64,000 nt of DNA, from contig NC_083571.1 of the NCBI RefSeq assembly GCF_027579695.1, positions 49,771,390 to 49,835,389 of the forward strand, given 5' to 3'. Of this stretch, positions 33,667-43,827 are shown one piece after another. The position numbers and the translations under genes are program-made. The notes under the pieces are model-generated. The model had not been told where the DNA came from, did no database searches, and saw only the letters and a program-made list of their open reading frames with translations. How positions within the stretch are numbered: position 1 is the stretch's first letter; each line of letters starts with the position of its first letter. Origin of the DNA: Neoarius graeffei (lineage: Eukaryota; Chordata; Actinopteri; Siluriformes; Ariidae).

Positions 33667-35438
33667 GTGGTGCTTGAAAGTTTGTGAACCCTTTAGAATT
33701 TTCTATATTTCTGCATAAATATGACCTAAAACATCATCAGATTTTCACACAAGTCCTAAAAGTAGATAAAGAGAACCCATTTAAACAAATGAGACAAAAT
33801 ATTATACTTGGTCATTTATTTATTGAGGAAAATGATCCAATATTACATATCTGTGAGTGGCAAAAGTATGTGAACCTCTAGGATTAGCAGTTAATTTGAA
33901 GGTGAAATTAAAGACAGGTGTTTTCAATCAATGGGATGACAATCAGGTGTGAGTGGGCACCCTGTTTTATGTAAAGAACAGGGATCGATAAAAGTCTGAT
34001 CTTCACAACATGTTTGTGGAAGTGTATCATGGCACGAACAAAGGAGATTTCTGAGGACCTCAGAAAAAGCATTGTTGATGCTCATCAGGCTGGAAAAGGT
34101 TACAAAAGTTTAGACTCCAGCAATCTACAGTCAGACAGATTGTGTACAAATGGAGGAAATTCAAGACCATTGTTACCCTCCCCAGGAGTGGTCGATCAAC
34201 AAAGATCACTCCAAGAGCAAGGCGTGTAATAGTCAGCGAGTTCACAAAGGACCCCAGTGTAAGTTCTAAGCAACTGAAGGCCTCTCTCACATTGGCTAAT
34301 GTTAATGTTCATGAGTCCACCATCAGGAGAACACTGAATAACAATGGTGTGCATGGCAGGGTTGCAAGGAGAAAGACACTGCTCTCCAAAAAGAACATTG
34401 CTGCTCATCTGCAGTTTGCTAAAGATCATGTGGCAAGCAAGAAGGCTATTGGAAAAATGTTTTGTGGATGGATGAGACCAAAATAGAATTTTTGGTTTAA
34501 ATGAGAAGCGTTAAGTTTGGAGAAAAGAAAACACTGCATTCCAGCATAAGAACCTTATCCCATCTGTGAAACATGGTGGGGGTAGTATCATGGTTTAGGC
34601 CTGTTTTGCTGCATCTGGGCCAGGACGGCTTGCCATCATTGATGGAATGATGCATTCTGAATTATACTTGCAAATTCTAAAGGAAAATGTCAGGACATCT
34701 GTCCATGAACTGAGGCCCTGTCCACACGGCAACGGATTCAGGTGACTCCGATACAATTGCTTATCGTTTAGGCCTGGCGTCCACACGGCGCCGGCGTTTT
34801 GGGTGCCCAAAACGCAATCTTTTTGAGAACGGGTTCCAGAGTGGAAAGATCTGGCAACGTTGCCGTTGTGAAGTCGTCTGGATGAGTAAAACGGATTTGT
34901 TTACGATGACGTCACAACCACATGACTGTGAGTGCTTCACGCCGGGTAGAAGTGTAACGAATATCACCAGGAAAAAGCCTTACAGAGCACTAGTGAGAGT
35001 GAAACACGAGCTTGGATATTATTATTATTATTATTATTATTATGTTCAGTGTTAGTTCACAGTAGTAATGCAAGAAGCAGAATAGTGACAGTAATAGTAA
35101 AGCAAAAACATGCAATTGTACAAACACTGCAGCTCTACAGCAAAATATTCATTTATAAAATGGTCTGATTCTTAACACCAGTAGTGCCAATGATCTCATT
35201 GCGATGCGATGCGAGTTGTCAAGAAATCCTATAACTTGGTTCATGAAACGCGCTTACAAAATATTTTCACTGTGAATATTTATTGTGTAATGCCTGGTGC
35301 AAAGTGAGAGAGAGAGAGAATAGCCCTTAGGGCAGAGTCAATCCCGCCAGCAAAAATAAGGGGAAAAAAGGAGCGATCTCACCTCTTCAGATGATGGTTT
35401 AAGTCCTACAATACATTCCTCAAAAAAGGGCATAGAAA

Positions 35439-35820
35439 AGCAAATTAATCCATCAACGTGTATCATTCAATTTATTCCGGACAATTAAAGACGCCGCCTT
35501 CCGCGTACGTCATCCTCGTCGCCATTTTGGAAAGGTCAAAGCGGAGAATAAAGATTAGCTGCGTTTAACTGTACCAACAGGTTTACCGTCCAAAGGAGAT
35601 CACATGGGATTACCTTTCACAGGTGAGAAACAGCAAATTAATCCATCAACGTGTAGTATTCAATTTATTCCGGACCATTAAAGACGCCGCCTTCCGCGTA
35701 CGTCATCCTCGCCGCCATATTGGAAAGGTCAAAGCGGAGAATAAAGATTAGCTGGGTTTAACTGTACCAACAGGTTTACCGTCCAAACGAGATCACATGG
35801 GATTACCTTTCACAGGGAGA
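35439..35820. repeat. 193-bp tandem duplication with promoter-like motifs
   Basis: Units at 35439-35631 and 35632-35820 differ at few positions. Each holds TACGTCATCC (ATF/CRE-like) and GCCATTTTGG or GCCATATTGG (YY1-like) within a CpG-containing stretch. It lies in the unique centre of the long-inverted-repeat element. Confidence 0.85.
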
Positions 35821-36431
35821 CTGGAAAAATACTTTTCATTGTATTTGGTCATTATAATGTAATTTTACGAACAGATTTTCCTGACTTTGTGGCTAATATG
35901 AAGTCTCGCGCATAATAGTTTATGCGCATGCGTCCTTACTTCTATTCCCATACGAAAAAGAACAGTAAAGAACTTATAAGAGTTTACCACTGTCTTAGTA
36001 GTAAATCCTTATAAATATAAGGATAAATCCTTATAAGGATTTATAAATAAATATATATGCCATGTATGATTTACTCCTGAAAGTGGCCCATTTTGCATTT
36101 TCCTCATACAAATTTTTTATGAAAATCTAGTATGTATGAAGTGAACATTGTGCATGGTTTTTACAGATAATGTGTATGATGAATTACACTGTCTTTGTAT
36201 GCTTCATGTAATGTTTGTAGTTTTAAATTATATTTTACAGTTTAAAATGTATATGCCTTTTATATGTAAATCCACATATGTTTGTGTAAATTGAATGATA
36301 CACGTTGATGGATTAATTTGCTTTTCTATGCCCTTTTTTGAGGAATGTATTGTAGGACTTAAACCATCATCTGAAGAGGTGAGATCGCTCCTTTTTTCCC
36401 CTTATTTTTGCTGGTGGGATTGACTCTGCCC

Positions 36432-36952
36432 CAGGGGCGTCACTAGACCCAAGACCATACTGGGGCACAAAAGGGGCACAGGAAATGTATGCGAAGCGCG
36501 CGAGCTAAAAATTTTGCACTATATTTATATTTATATTTTTTATATAATATATATTACATTTTATGTAATATATATTATATTTTATGTAATATATATTTAT
36601 ATATTGATATTTATATTTAGAAACGGCCTGCTTAAAACTAGTCACTAGAGCTGTAAAACTCAAAATGATTACGAGGACACTGAATCCAGGTCAATCATTT
36701 AATAATAACAGTATGAATATTTGCAACATTTGTGATAATAGCAATGTAATACTTATACTGTTGGTAATATTGTAAAAGAACATATTAACATACAATACAA
36801 CACCGCCGAGTTTTTAAACTCAACCAAGAGTACTTAATGGCCAACAGTATTCACACTTGATACCTTTTAAATCACCAAACATATCTTTGTAAGCACACGC
36901 ATTTTCAGCATTGAACATCTCTAAACACAATCCAAAAGCCTCTAAAAGCACC

Positions 36953-36996
<44 letters not shown>

Positions 36997-37382
36997 AAAA
37001 ATGACAGTGGAATTACTGTCTACTAACCTGTAAACAGTTGAAAAACACGGAGAGATGGTTTCCCCTGCTCTGAATTTCATTGCATCTGAGGGCTGCTTGA
37101 GTCTGCGGTCCCCATAGCAACCAAGATGTTACTCATGTCACGCGCACACTTTTTTCACATTGCTTAGTGTGCGCGAGGCCAGCCAAAACTACCAATGTAA
37201 AAGCATTGTAGATGGTCTTCTTCGCGCATCGGTTAGCCTACCCCACGTTATGAATTAATTAAATTGCAGCTATTCCCAAGTTTAAAATTCAGAGCGTTTC
37301 GTCACTGGATTTTTTTTACTGGGGCACTACAGATCTATACTGGGGCACGTGCCCCAGTAAAATACCCCTGGCGACGCCGATG
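36432..37382. mobile_element. hAT element with CTCTGCCC duplication
   Basis: Perfect 8-bp duplications at 36424-36431 and 37383-37390. Ends CAGGGGCGTCACTAG and, inverted, CATCGGCGTCGCCAG. Contains an AT-rich minisatellite (36530-36620) and a (TG)n tract (36955-36992). Its removal restores the symmetry of the surrounding arm. Confidence 0.92.
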
Positions 37383-38547
37383 CTCTGCCCTAAGGGCTAT
37401 TCTCTCTCTCTCTCACTTTGCACCAGGCATTACACAATAAATATTCACAGTGAAAATATTTTGTAAGCGCGTTTCATGAACCAAGTTATAGGATTTCTTG
37501 ACAACTCGCATCGCATCGCAATGAGATCATTGGCACTACTGGTGTTAAGAATCAGACCATTTTATAAATGAATATTTTGCTGTAGAGCTGCAGTGTTTGT
37601 ACAATTGCATGTTTTTGCTTTACTATTACTGTCACTATTCTGCTTCTTGCATTACTACTGTGAACTAACACTGAACATAATAATAATAATAATAATAATA
37701 ATAATATCCAAGCTCGTGTTTCACTCTCACTAGTGCTCTGTAAGGCTTTTTCCTGGTGATATTCGTTACACTTCTACCCGGCGTGAAGCATTCACAGTCA
37801 TGTGGTTGTGACGTCATCGTAAACAAATCCGTTTTACTCATCCAGACGACTTCACAACGGCAACGTTGCCAGATCTTTCCACTCTGGAACCCGTTCTCAA
37901 AAAGATTGCGTTTTGGGCACCCAAAACGCCGGCGCCGTGTGGACGCCAGGCCTAAACGATAAGCAATTGTATCGGAGTCACCTGAATCCGTTGCCGTGTG
38001 GACAGGGCCTGAATCTCAGGAGAAGGTGGGTCATGCAGCAAGACAACAACCCTAAGCACACAAGTCGTTCTACCAAAGAATGGTTAAAGAAGAATAAAGT
38101 TAATGTTTTGGAATGGCCAAATCAAAGTCCTGACCTTAATCCAATCGAAATGTTGTGGAAGGACCTGAAGCGAGCAGTTCATGTGAGGAAACCCACCAAC
38201 ATCCCAGAGTTGAAGCTGTTCTGTATGGAGGAATGGGCTAAAATTCCTCCAAGCTGGTGTGCAGGACTGATCAGCAGTTACCGGAAACATTTAGTTGCAG
38301 TTATTGCTGCACAAGGGGGTCACACCAGATACTGAAAGCAAAGGTTCACATACTTTTGCCACTCACAGATATGCAATATTGGATCATTTTCCTCAATAAA
38401 TAAATGACCAAGTATAATATTTTTGTCTCATTTGTTTAACTGGGTTCTCTTTATCCACTTTTCAGACTTGTGTGAAAATCTGATGACGTTTTAGGTCATA
38501 TTTATGCAGAAATATAGAAAATTCTAAAGGGTTCACAAACTTTCAAG

Positions 38548-38919
38548 CGGCACGGTGGTGTAGTAATTAGCGCTGTCGCCTCACAGCAAGAAGGTCTGGG
38601 TTCAAGCCCCGTGGCCGGCAAGGGCCTTTCTGTGTGGAGTTTGCATGTTCTCCCCGTGTCTGCGTGGGTTTCCTCCGGGTGCTCTGGTTTCCCCCACAGT
38701 CCAAAGACATGCAGGTTAGGTTAACTGGTGACTCTAAATTGACCGTAGGTGTGAATGTGAGTGTGAATGGTTGTCTGTGTCTGTGTGTCAGCCCTGTGAT
38801 GACCTGGCGATTTGTCCAGGGTGTACCCCGCCTTTCGCCCATAGTCAGCTGGGATAGGCTCCAGCTTGTCTGTGACCCTGTAGAACAGGATAAAGTGGCT
38901 AGAGATAATGAGATGAGAT
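38548..38919 (+). mobile_element. V-SINE copy 6
   Basis: Full-length SINE, GGCACGGTGGTGTAGTAATT to GATGAGATA, fused to the truncated right end of Tc1 copy C. No clear target duplication. Confidence 0.88.
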
Positions 38920-40149
38920 ATTTGTGTGTGTGTGTGTGTGTATCAGGGCTTTACATTAGCACCCGCTCACCCGCCAAATGCGGGTAAAATTCGGCTTTGG
39001 CGGGTAATGACTTTAGTCCCACTAGCCACTTTGGCGGGTGGTTTATTCTGTGGTATGACAATATATTTTAATTGTAGTTTCTCTGAAGGCATCTGATATA
39101 ATAAATGCATTGCAATGTAATATTACACGCCTACAACTCCCATGCGCACCTACATAAACATTCTGACATGTTAGAATTGTTTAGAACGTTCGTTAATGTC
39201 TCAGATAAAATCAGTGATACGGTAACCTGCGATTAATGAACGAAGCAACAAAGTTGCTGACGACTGACAAGCGCACTATGTGGCGGCATATAGCTGGAGT
39301 TTCAAGCCCTGCTGCTCAGGAAAAAAGGGGCAGAGATGATCAGGGCCGGAGCAGCATTTTAAAATCACCGAGGTCCGTGATGTGCAAAGCACGCGCCGAA
39401 AATGTTTGACATATTTAAATGAGAGGGGTGAATTACACATCACACAAGAGCTCTATTCCTGAAATCACTTTTAATGGTGTTTGAACTGAATATCATCAGT
39501 TTAAAAAAAAAAATCATGTATGTGGCAAGAGTAAGAATAATTTAAGCTTGTTTAATGGTTTGATCTGGCCCAAGCAATGAGGACAAAAGATACCCTAACC
39601 ATGTAGCCTATGGAACTAAGATACATTAACAATCTGGCATCCGTTACACCTACGCAAAAAAAAAAAACCCTGGGAAAAAAAAATCAGTATACACCACCAT
39701 GTTTTAGGCAAAGTTATCCAACGCAAACATAAGTTGAAACTTTCCACTCTATTGCTTTGGCTTATCGAATTATTTATTTTTAAAATGACAAACAAGGTAG
39801 GCTACAACTGCGCTGCTTCGAAAATGTAAATTTAACAGCTTCATGAAAGTGCGTTGATGGTTACCATGGAAACCCCATGTCTCCTGCACTGTGTTCCTCC
39901 ACCGAGTCGCGCGCTCATTCACTTTTGTGTTCTTGGTCTCAGAGCCGCACGCACCAAACACACACAGAAGATAGAATCAACGTTTAACATAATTAACAAG
40001 GCACTTTTTATGACATTTTAATGTTATTCTTTATTTTTTATCCAGTTGAATATTTAGCATACAAATGTATTTTCAGCTCTTAAAAATGACCGAGGTCTGG
40101 ACCGCGGGGGCCTCAGAGCTGGCTGCAGCCATGAAGATGAACACGACAC

Positions 40150-40560
40150 TAATAGGAAAATAAGACAGTTCAATGACAAATGGAAGTTAGGGCGAGATTG
40201 GCTAGTTCATAGCAAAACCAAAAATACCATGTACTGCGAAGACTTTAGAAAGTATGGCAAAGACAGACACCAGTAATTTTAAACTCAAAACTATAAAGGA
40301 CCATGAAAAGTCAAATGCACACATCGGTAGCATAACATCAAAACAGGCGAAGACGGCTGGTTCACTACAGGACAGCATTGCTTTCAGTCCCTGGCTGTCA
40401 TGAAGTCGGCTGAGCTGGAGAGGATGGAGCTGCTGTTTAGAAACATTCACACAATTGTAAAGAAGTTGATCCTGCCCCAGCTATCAACTTATGGCCTGCT
40501 GGAAGCCTCAGGTCACGAAGACCATTTTTCATGGACCATTCAGACTCATCTGATGATGAA
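40150..40560 (+). pseudogene. hAT transposase fragment (BED/TTF-finger type)
   Basis: Plus-strand pieces in shifting frames include QFNDKWKLGRDWLVHS, MYCEDFRKYGK and KTIKDHEKSNAH, followed by AELERMELLFRNIHTIVKK (from 40400). These recall the N-terminal zinc-finger region of hAT transposases and of their domesticated ZNF862-like relatives. Several stops and shifts, and no catalytic domain. This supports the hAT assignment of the enclosing element. Confidence 0.6.
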
Positions 40561-41169
40561 TGTAATGAGGACATTTAATGTCTCTCTCTACACATGTTCA
40601 CACACACACACACACACACACACTATTAATAGATAATACATAATATACATTATAATAATTGATAATACACATAATACTTGCATATCAAAACATCAAATGT
40701 TTTTCAATGATAAATGTTTTGAATTGGACTTTTAATATTAGAATCAGTTCAGTTGTACTGAATGTACTGAATGTGGGGTGACTTTATGGAACAGACTGGA
40801 GACAGAAATAAAACAAAGTGCAAATATAAATCTGTTTAAAAAAAGGTACAAAAAATATTTTTAAACAAGTATATTGAAGAGGAAGTATGTTAATGGAGGG
40901 TGATGAGGGATAAATAGAATAGGGTTGATTGTTATATTAGAACTAACTTAGTATATGGTATATATTTATTTATGGGGATAGATATCTTCATATTTACAGG
41001 GATAGGTATGTAGTAGATATTTATTTTTGTAATTATATATTTATATAGATATTTATGAAGTGTATATATGGAATGAAGTATATATTTAATTTTGTAACTA
41101 AATATTTATATGGATATTTATGAAGTGTATGTGTGTATATGTATATATATGTATGTGTATATATATATA

Positions 41170-42390
41170 CACTCACCGGCCACTTTATTAGGTACACCTG
41201 TCCAACTGCTCGTTAACACTTAATTTCTAATCAGCCAATCACATGGCGGCAACTCAGTGCATTTAGGCATGTAGACATGGTCAAGACAATCTGCTGCAGT
41301 TCAAACCGAGCATCAGTATGGGGAAGAAAGGTGATTTGGGTGACTTTGAACGTGGCATGGTTGTTGGTGCCAGAAGGGCTGGTCTGAGTATTTCAGAAAC
41401 TGCTGATCTACTGGGATTTTCACGCACAACCATCTCTAGGGTTTACAGAGAATGGTCCGAAAAAGAAAAAATATCCAGTGAGCGGCAGTTCTGTGGGTGG
41501 AAATGCCTTGTTGATGCCAGAGGTCAGAGGAGAATGGCCAGACTGGTTCGAGCTGATAGAAAGGCAACAGTGACTCAAATAACCACCCGTTACAACCAAG
41601 GTAGGCAGAAGAGCATCTCTGAACGCACAGTACGTCGAACTTTGAGGCAGATGGGCTACAGCAGCAGAAGACCACGCCGGGTGCCACTCCTTTCAGCTAA
41701 GAACAGGAAACTGAGGCTACAATTTGCACAAGCTCATCGAAATTGGACAATAGAAGATTGGAAAAACGTTGCCTGGTCTGATGAGTCTCGATTTCTGCTG
41801 CGACATTCAAATGGTAGGGTCAGAATTTGGCGTCAACAACATGAAAGCATGGATCCATCCTGCCTTGTATCAACGGTTCAGGCTGGTGGTGGTGGTGTAA
41901 TGGTGTGGGGAATATTTTCTTGTCACTCTTTGGGCCCCTTGGTACCAATTGAGCATCGTTGCAACGCCACAGCCTACCTGAGTATTGTTGCTGACCATGT
42001 CCATCCCTTTATGACCACAATGTACCCAACTTCTGATGGCTACTTTCAGCAGGATAATGCGCCATGTCATAAAGCTGGAATCATCTCAGACTGGTTTCTT
42101 GAACATGACAATGAGTTCACTGTACTCAAATGGCCTCCACAGTCACCAGATCTCAATCCAATAGAGCATCTTTGGGATGTGGTGGAACGGGAGATTTGCA
42201 TCATGGATGTGCAGCCGACAAATCTGCGCCAACTGTGTGATGCCATCATGTCAATATGGACCAAACTCTCTGAGGAATGCTTCCAGCACCTTGTTGAATC
42301 TATGCCACGAAGAATTGAGGCAGTTCTGAAGGCAAAAGGGGGTCCAACCCATTACTAGCATGGTGTACCTAATAAAGTGGCCGGTGAGTG
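41170..42390 (+). mobile_element. Intact Tc1/mariner transposon of DD36E type
   Basis: 1221 bases flanked by TA (41168-41169, 42391-42392) with short inverted repeats of about 28 bases beginning CACTCACCGGCCACTTTATT. It encodes one uninterrupted transposase. The deleted relative at 27927-31700 shows the family has amplified locally. Confidence 0.96.
41318..42358 (+). CDS. Tc1/mariner transposase, DD36E type, apparently intact
   Basis: 346 codons, from ATG 41318 shortly after the left inverted repeat to TAG 42356-42358. The N-terminus has a helix-turn-helix (about residues 20-46, SISETADLLGFSRTTIS), a second one (about 84-112) and a basic SRRPRRVPLL linker. Catalytic residues are Asp155 (WSDESR), Asp246 (QQDNAPCHK) and Glu283 (NPIEHLW), with 36 residues between the last two. 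Classical Tc1 has 34; the spacing points to the DD36E group reported as Incomer. The product would bind the terminal repeats and move the element between TA sites in the nucleus. No stop, frameshift or missing catalytic residue is visible, unlike every other Tc1 copy here. Confidence 0.95.
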   Translation: MGKKGDLGDFERGMVVGARRAGLSISETADLLGFSRTTISRVYREWSEKEKISSERQFCGWKCLVDARGQRRMARLVRADRKATVTQITTRYNQGRQKSISERTVRRTLRQMGYSSRRPRRVPLLSAKNRKLRLQFAQAHRNWTIEDWKNVAWSDESRFLLRHSNGRVRIWRQQHESMDPSCLVSTVQAGGGGVMVWGIFSCHSLGPLVPIEHRCNATAYLSIVADHVHPFMTTMYPTSDGYFQQDNAPCHKAGIISDWFLEHDNEFTVLKWPPQSPDLNPIEHLWDVVEREICIMDVQPTNLRQLCDAIMSIWTKLSEECFQHLVESMPRRIEAVLKAKGGPTHY

Positions 42391-42438
42391 TATATATATG
42401 TGTGTGTGTGTGTGTGTGTATATATGTATGTATGTATG

Positions 42439-42487
<49 letters not shown>

Positions 42488-42545
42488 GTATATATGTGTG
42501 TGTGTATATATATAATAAGTGTGTGTGTATGTATATATATGGATA
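42391..42545. repeat. Compound TG/TA/ATGT microsatellite
   Basis: (TG)n at about 42401-42420, then ATGT units, then (TA)n to about 42482, then mixed TG/TA. Confidence 0.9.
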
Positions 42546-43226
42546 TGGTATGTAGTATATATTCATTTTTGTAATTATATATTTATATGGATAATCATGA
42601 AGTGTATATATGGTATATATTTTTATAGGTGTATTAATGTAGTTTGGATTTTGGGGTAGTTAAAAAGGGGTGGGAAATTTAAAAAAAAGTATTGTACTTC
42701 TTCCCACTCCTTTTTCAAACAATGTGCGGTGTATTGTAATGTCTTAGCTCTTTATGTTATTTTATTTATTCTTTTTTTGTCACTTTTTCATTTTCTTTCT
42801 TTTGTATGTACAAATAGTTACATACATTTTTATACATGTTCGAAATAAATAAAATAAATAAATAAATGTTATTTTTCATATTATACAATATTTCATATTG
42901 TAAGGGGCTTGAATTTTAGCTCAATAAACAGAATACTCTGTTTATATTTTTGTCTGAACTGGTTGCATGTTTTCATATAGGGAGCTACCTTAACAGCACT
43001 GAATACTTGAGTGCTACTGTAGAGATACATTATACACTGCCATTCATAATTAAATCTAGATCTTCTGAACTTTAACGTATCATGGTGAAGAAAGAACTGC
43101 GATTTCCTGGCAACAAAATTGTGGCTAGTGAAAAGGCTGAATGGCTAGTGACTCAGGAAAACTACTAGCCACAGTGGCCGGTGTTAAAAAAGTTGCCGGT
43201 GTTAAAAAAGTTAATGTAAAGCCCTG

Positions 43227-43284
43227 GTATGTATGTATGTATGTATGTATGTATGTATGTATGTATGTATGTATGTATGTATAG
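43227..43284. repeat. (GTAT)n microsatellite
   Basis: About 14 tetranucleotide units immediately after the hAT right end. Confidence 0.95.
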
Positions 43285-43324
43285 TGTGTGTGTCCTGAAT
43301 TAAAATTTTTAAATTTATAAATTT

Positions 43325-43425
43325 ATCACAAATGAGAAAGCCAGCAGAGACGGTGGCAAGGAAAAACTCCTTGAGACAACATGAGGAAAAAACCTTGAGA
43401 GAAAATAAATTCAAAAGGGAAACTG
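43325..43425 (-). mobile_element. L2-type LINE 3' relic
   Basis: Resembles the 56100-56200 tail of the L2 LINE through 'GGTGGCAAGGAAAAACTCC' and ACATGAGGAAAAAACC. Short and diverged. Confidence 0.55.
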
Positions 43426-43444
43426 CATGATCATCTGCATGACA

Positions 43445-43650
43445 GAAGAAGAAGAACGTTATTTATCCCACATACACTTCAGCACAGTGAAATTCCTCTC
43501 TGCATTTAACCCATATGAAGCAGTGTACACACACATGCACACACACGCGAGCAATGAGCACACACACATACCCAGAGCAGTGGGCAGCCATGCTACAGCA
43601 CCCCGGGAGCAGGTGGGGGTTAGGTGCCTCGCTCAAGGGCACCCCAGCCC
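43445..43650. repeat. Dispersed fish repeat (SINE-associated)
   Basis: Contains 'GTGAAATTCCTCTCTGCATT', GAGCAGTGGGCAGCCATGC and GGGGGTTAGGTGCC, a repeat commonly met in fish DNA. It runs directly into the V-SINE core at 43660. Class not determined. Confidence 0.5.
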
Positions 43651-43827
43651 AAGGCCACCCCACGTTAACCTAACCTGCATGTCTTTGGACTGTGGGGGAA
43701 ACCGGAGCACCCGGAGGAAACCCACGCAGACATGGGGAGAACATGCAAACTCCACACAGAAAGGCCCCCGTCGGCTGCTGGGCTGGAACCCAGAACCTTC
43801 TTGCTGTGAGGCAACAGTGCTAACCAC

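Larger units (their letters stand above)
34714..38009. mobile_element. Long-inverted-repeat element with TGA duplication
   Basis: Flanked by TGA (34711-34713, 38010-38012). The arms, 34714 to about 35473 and about 36291 to 38009 (less a nested hAT), are near-identical inverted repeats of about 760 bases starting GGCCCTGTCCACACGGCAAC. A CRE TGACGTCA sits at 34907-34914, mirrored at 37809-37816, and an (ATT)n tract is mirrored as (AAT)n. A 3-bp duplication suits PIF/Harbinger-like elements, but no transposase was recognised, so it is probably non-autonomous. The mirrored 68-codon frames in the arms are a by-product of symmetry. Confidence 0.9.
34029..38335 (+). pseudogene. Tc1 transposase, copy C (split and frameshifted)
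   Basis: Starts at ATG 34029 (MARTKEISEDLRKS). A deletion near 34108 removes part of the first helix-turn-helix and shifts the frame. A second shift near 34435 disrupts the first catalytic Asp region. The gene is then cut by the insertion at 34714-38009. The C-terminal half (38012-38335) is open and retains QQDNNPKH and NPIEMLW. It keeps a sense codon where copies A and B have a stop in the 'LYLQILKENV' stretch. Confidence 0.9.
33665..38547 (+). mobile_element. Tc1-like transposon, copy C, split by a 3.3-kb insertion
   Basis: Same family as A and B. The left half is 33665-34713, the right half 38010-38547. The halves rejoin at TGA when the insertion is removed. The right terminal repeat is truncated where V-SINE copy 6 begins. 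Confidence 0.93.
40755..42885 (+). mobile_element. LINE 3' fragment, split by the Tc1-like element
   Basis: The part at about 40775-40865 reads VTLWNRLETEIKQSANINLF then KKRYKKYF, a non-LTR RT C-terminus. The 3' untranslated region continues after the Tc1-like insertion, to 'TTCGAAATAAATAAAATAAA' near 42860. Family not determined. Confidence 0.6.
38944..43226 (+). mobile_element. Large hAT element with transposase relic
   Basis: Ends CAGGGCTTTACATTAGC and, inverted, CAGGGCTTTACATTAAC. Flanks GTGTGTAT (38936-38943) and GTATGTAT (43227-43234) match at 7 of 8, though both lie in repeats. GGCGGGT/ACCCGCC motifs recur near the left end. It holds a hAT transposase relic, a LINE fragment and the intact Tc1-like element at 41170-42390. 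Confidence 0.8.

Noticed and set aside
34761-34967. 68-codon frame found identically at 34761-34967 (minus) and 37756-37962 (plus)
   Set aside because: The two are mirror copies within the long inverted arms, not a conserved gene.
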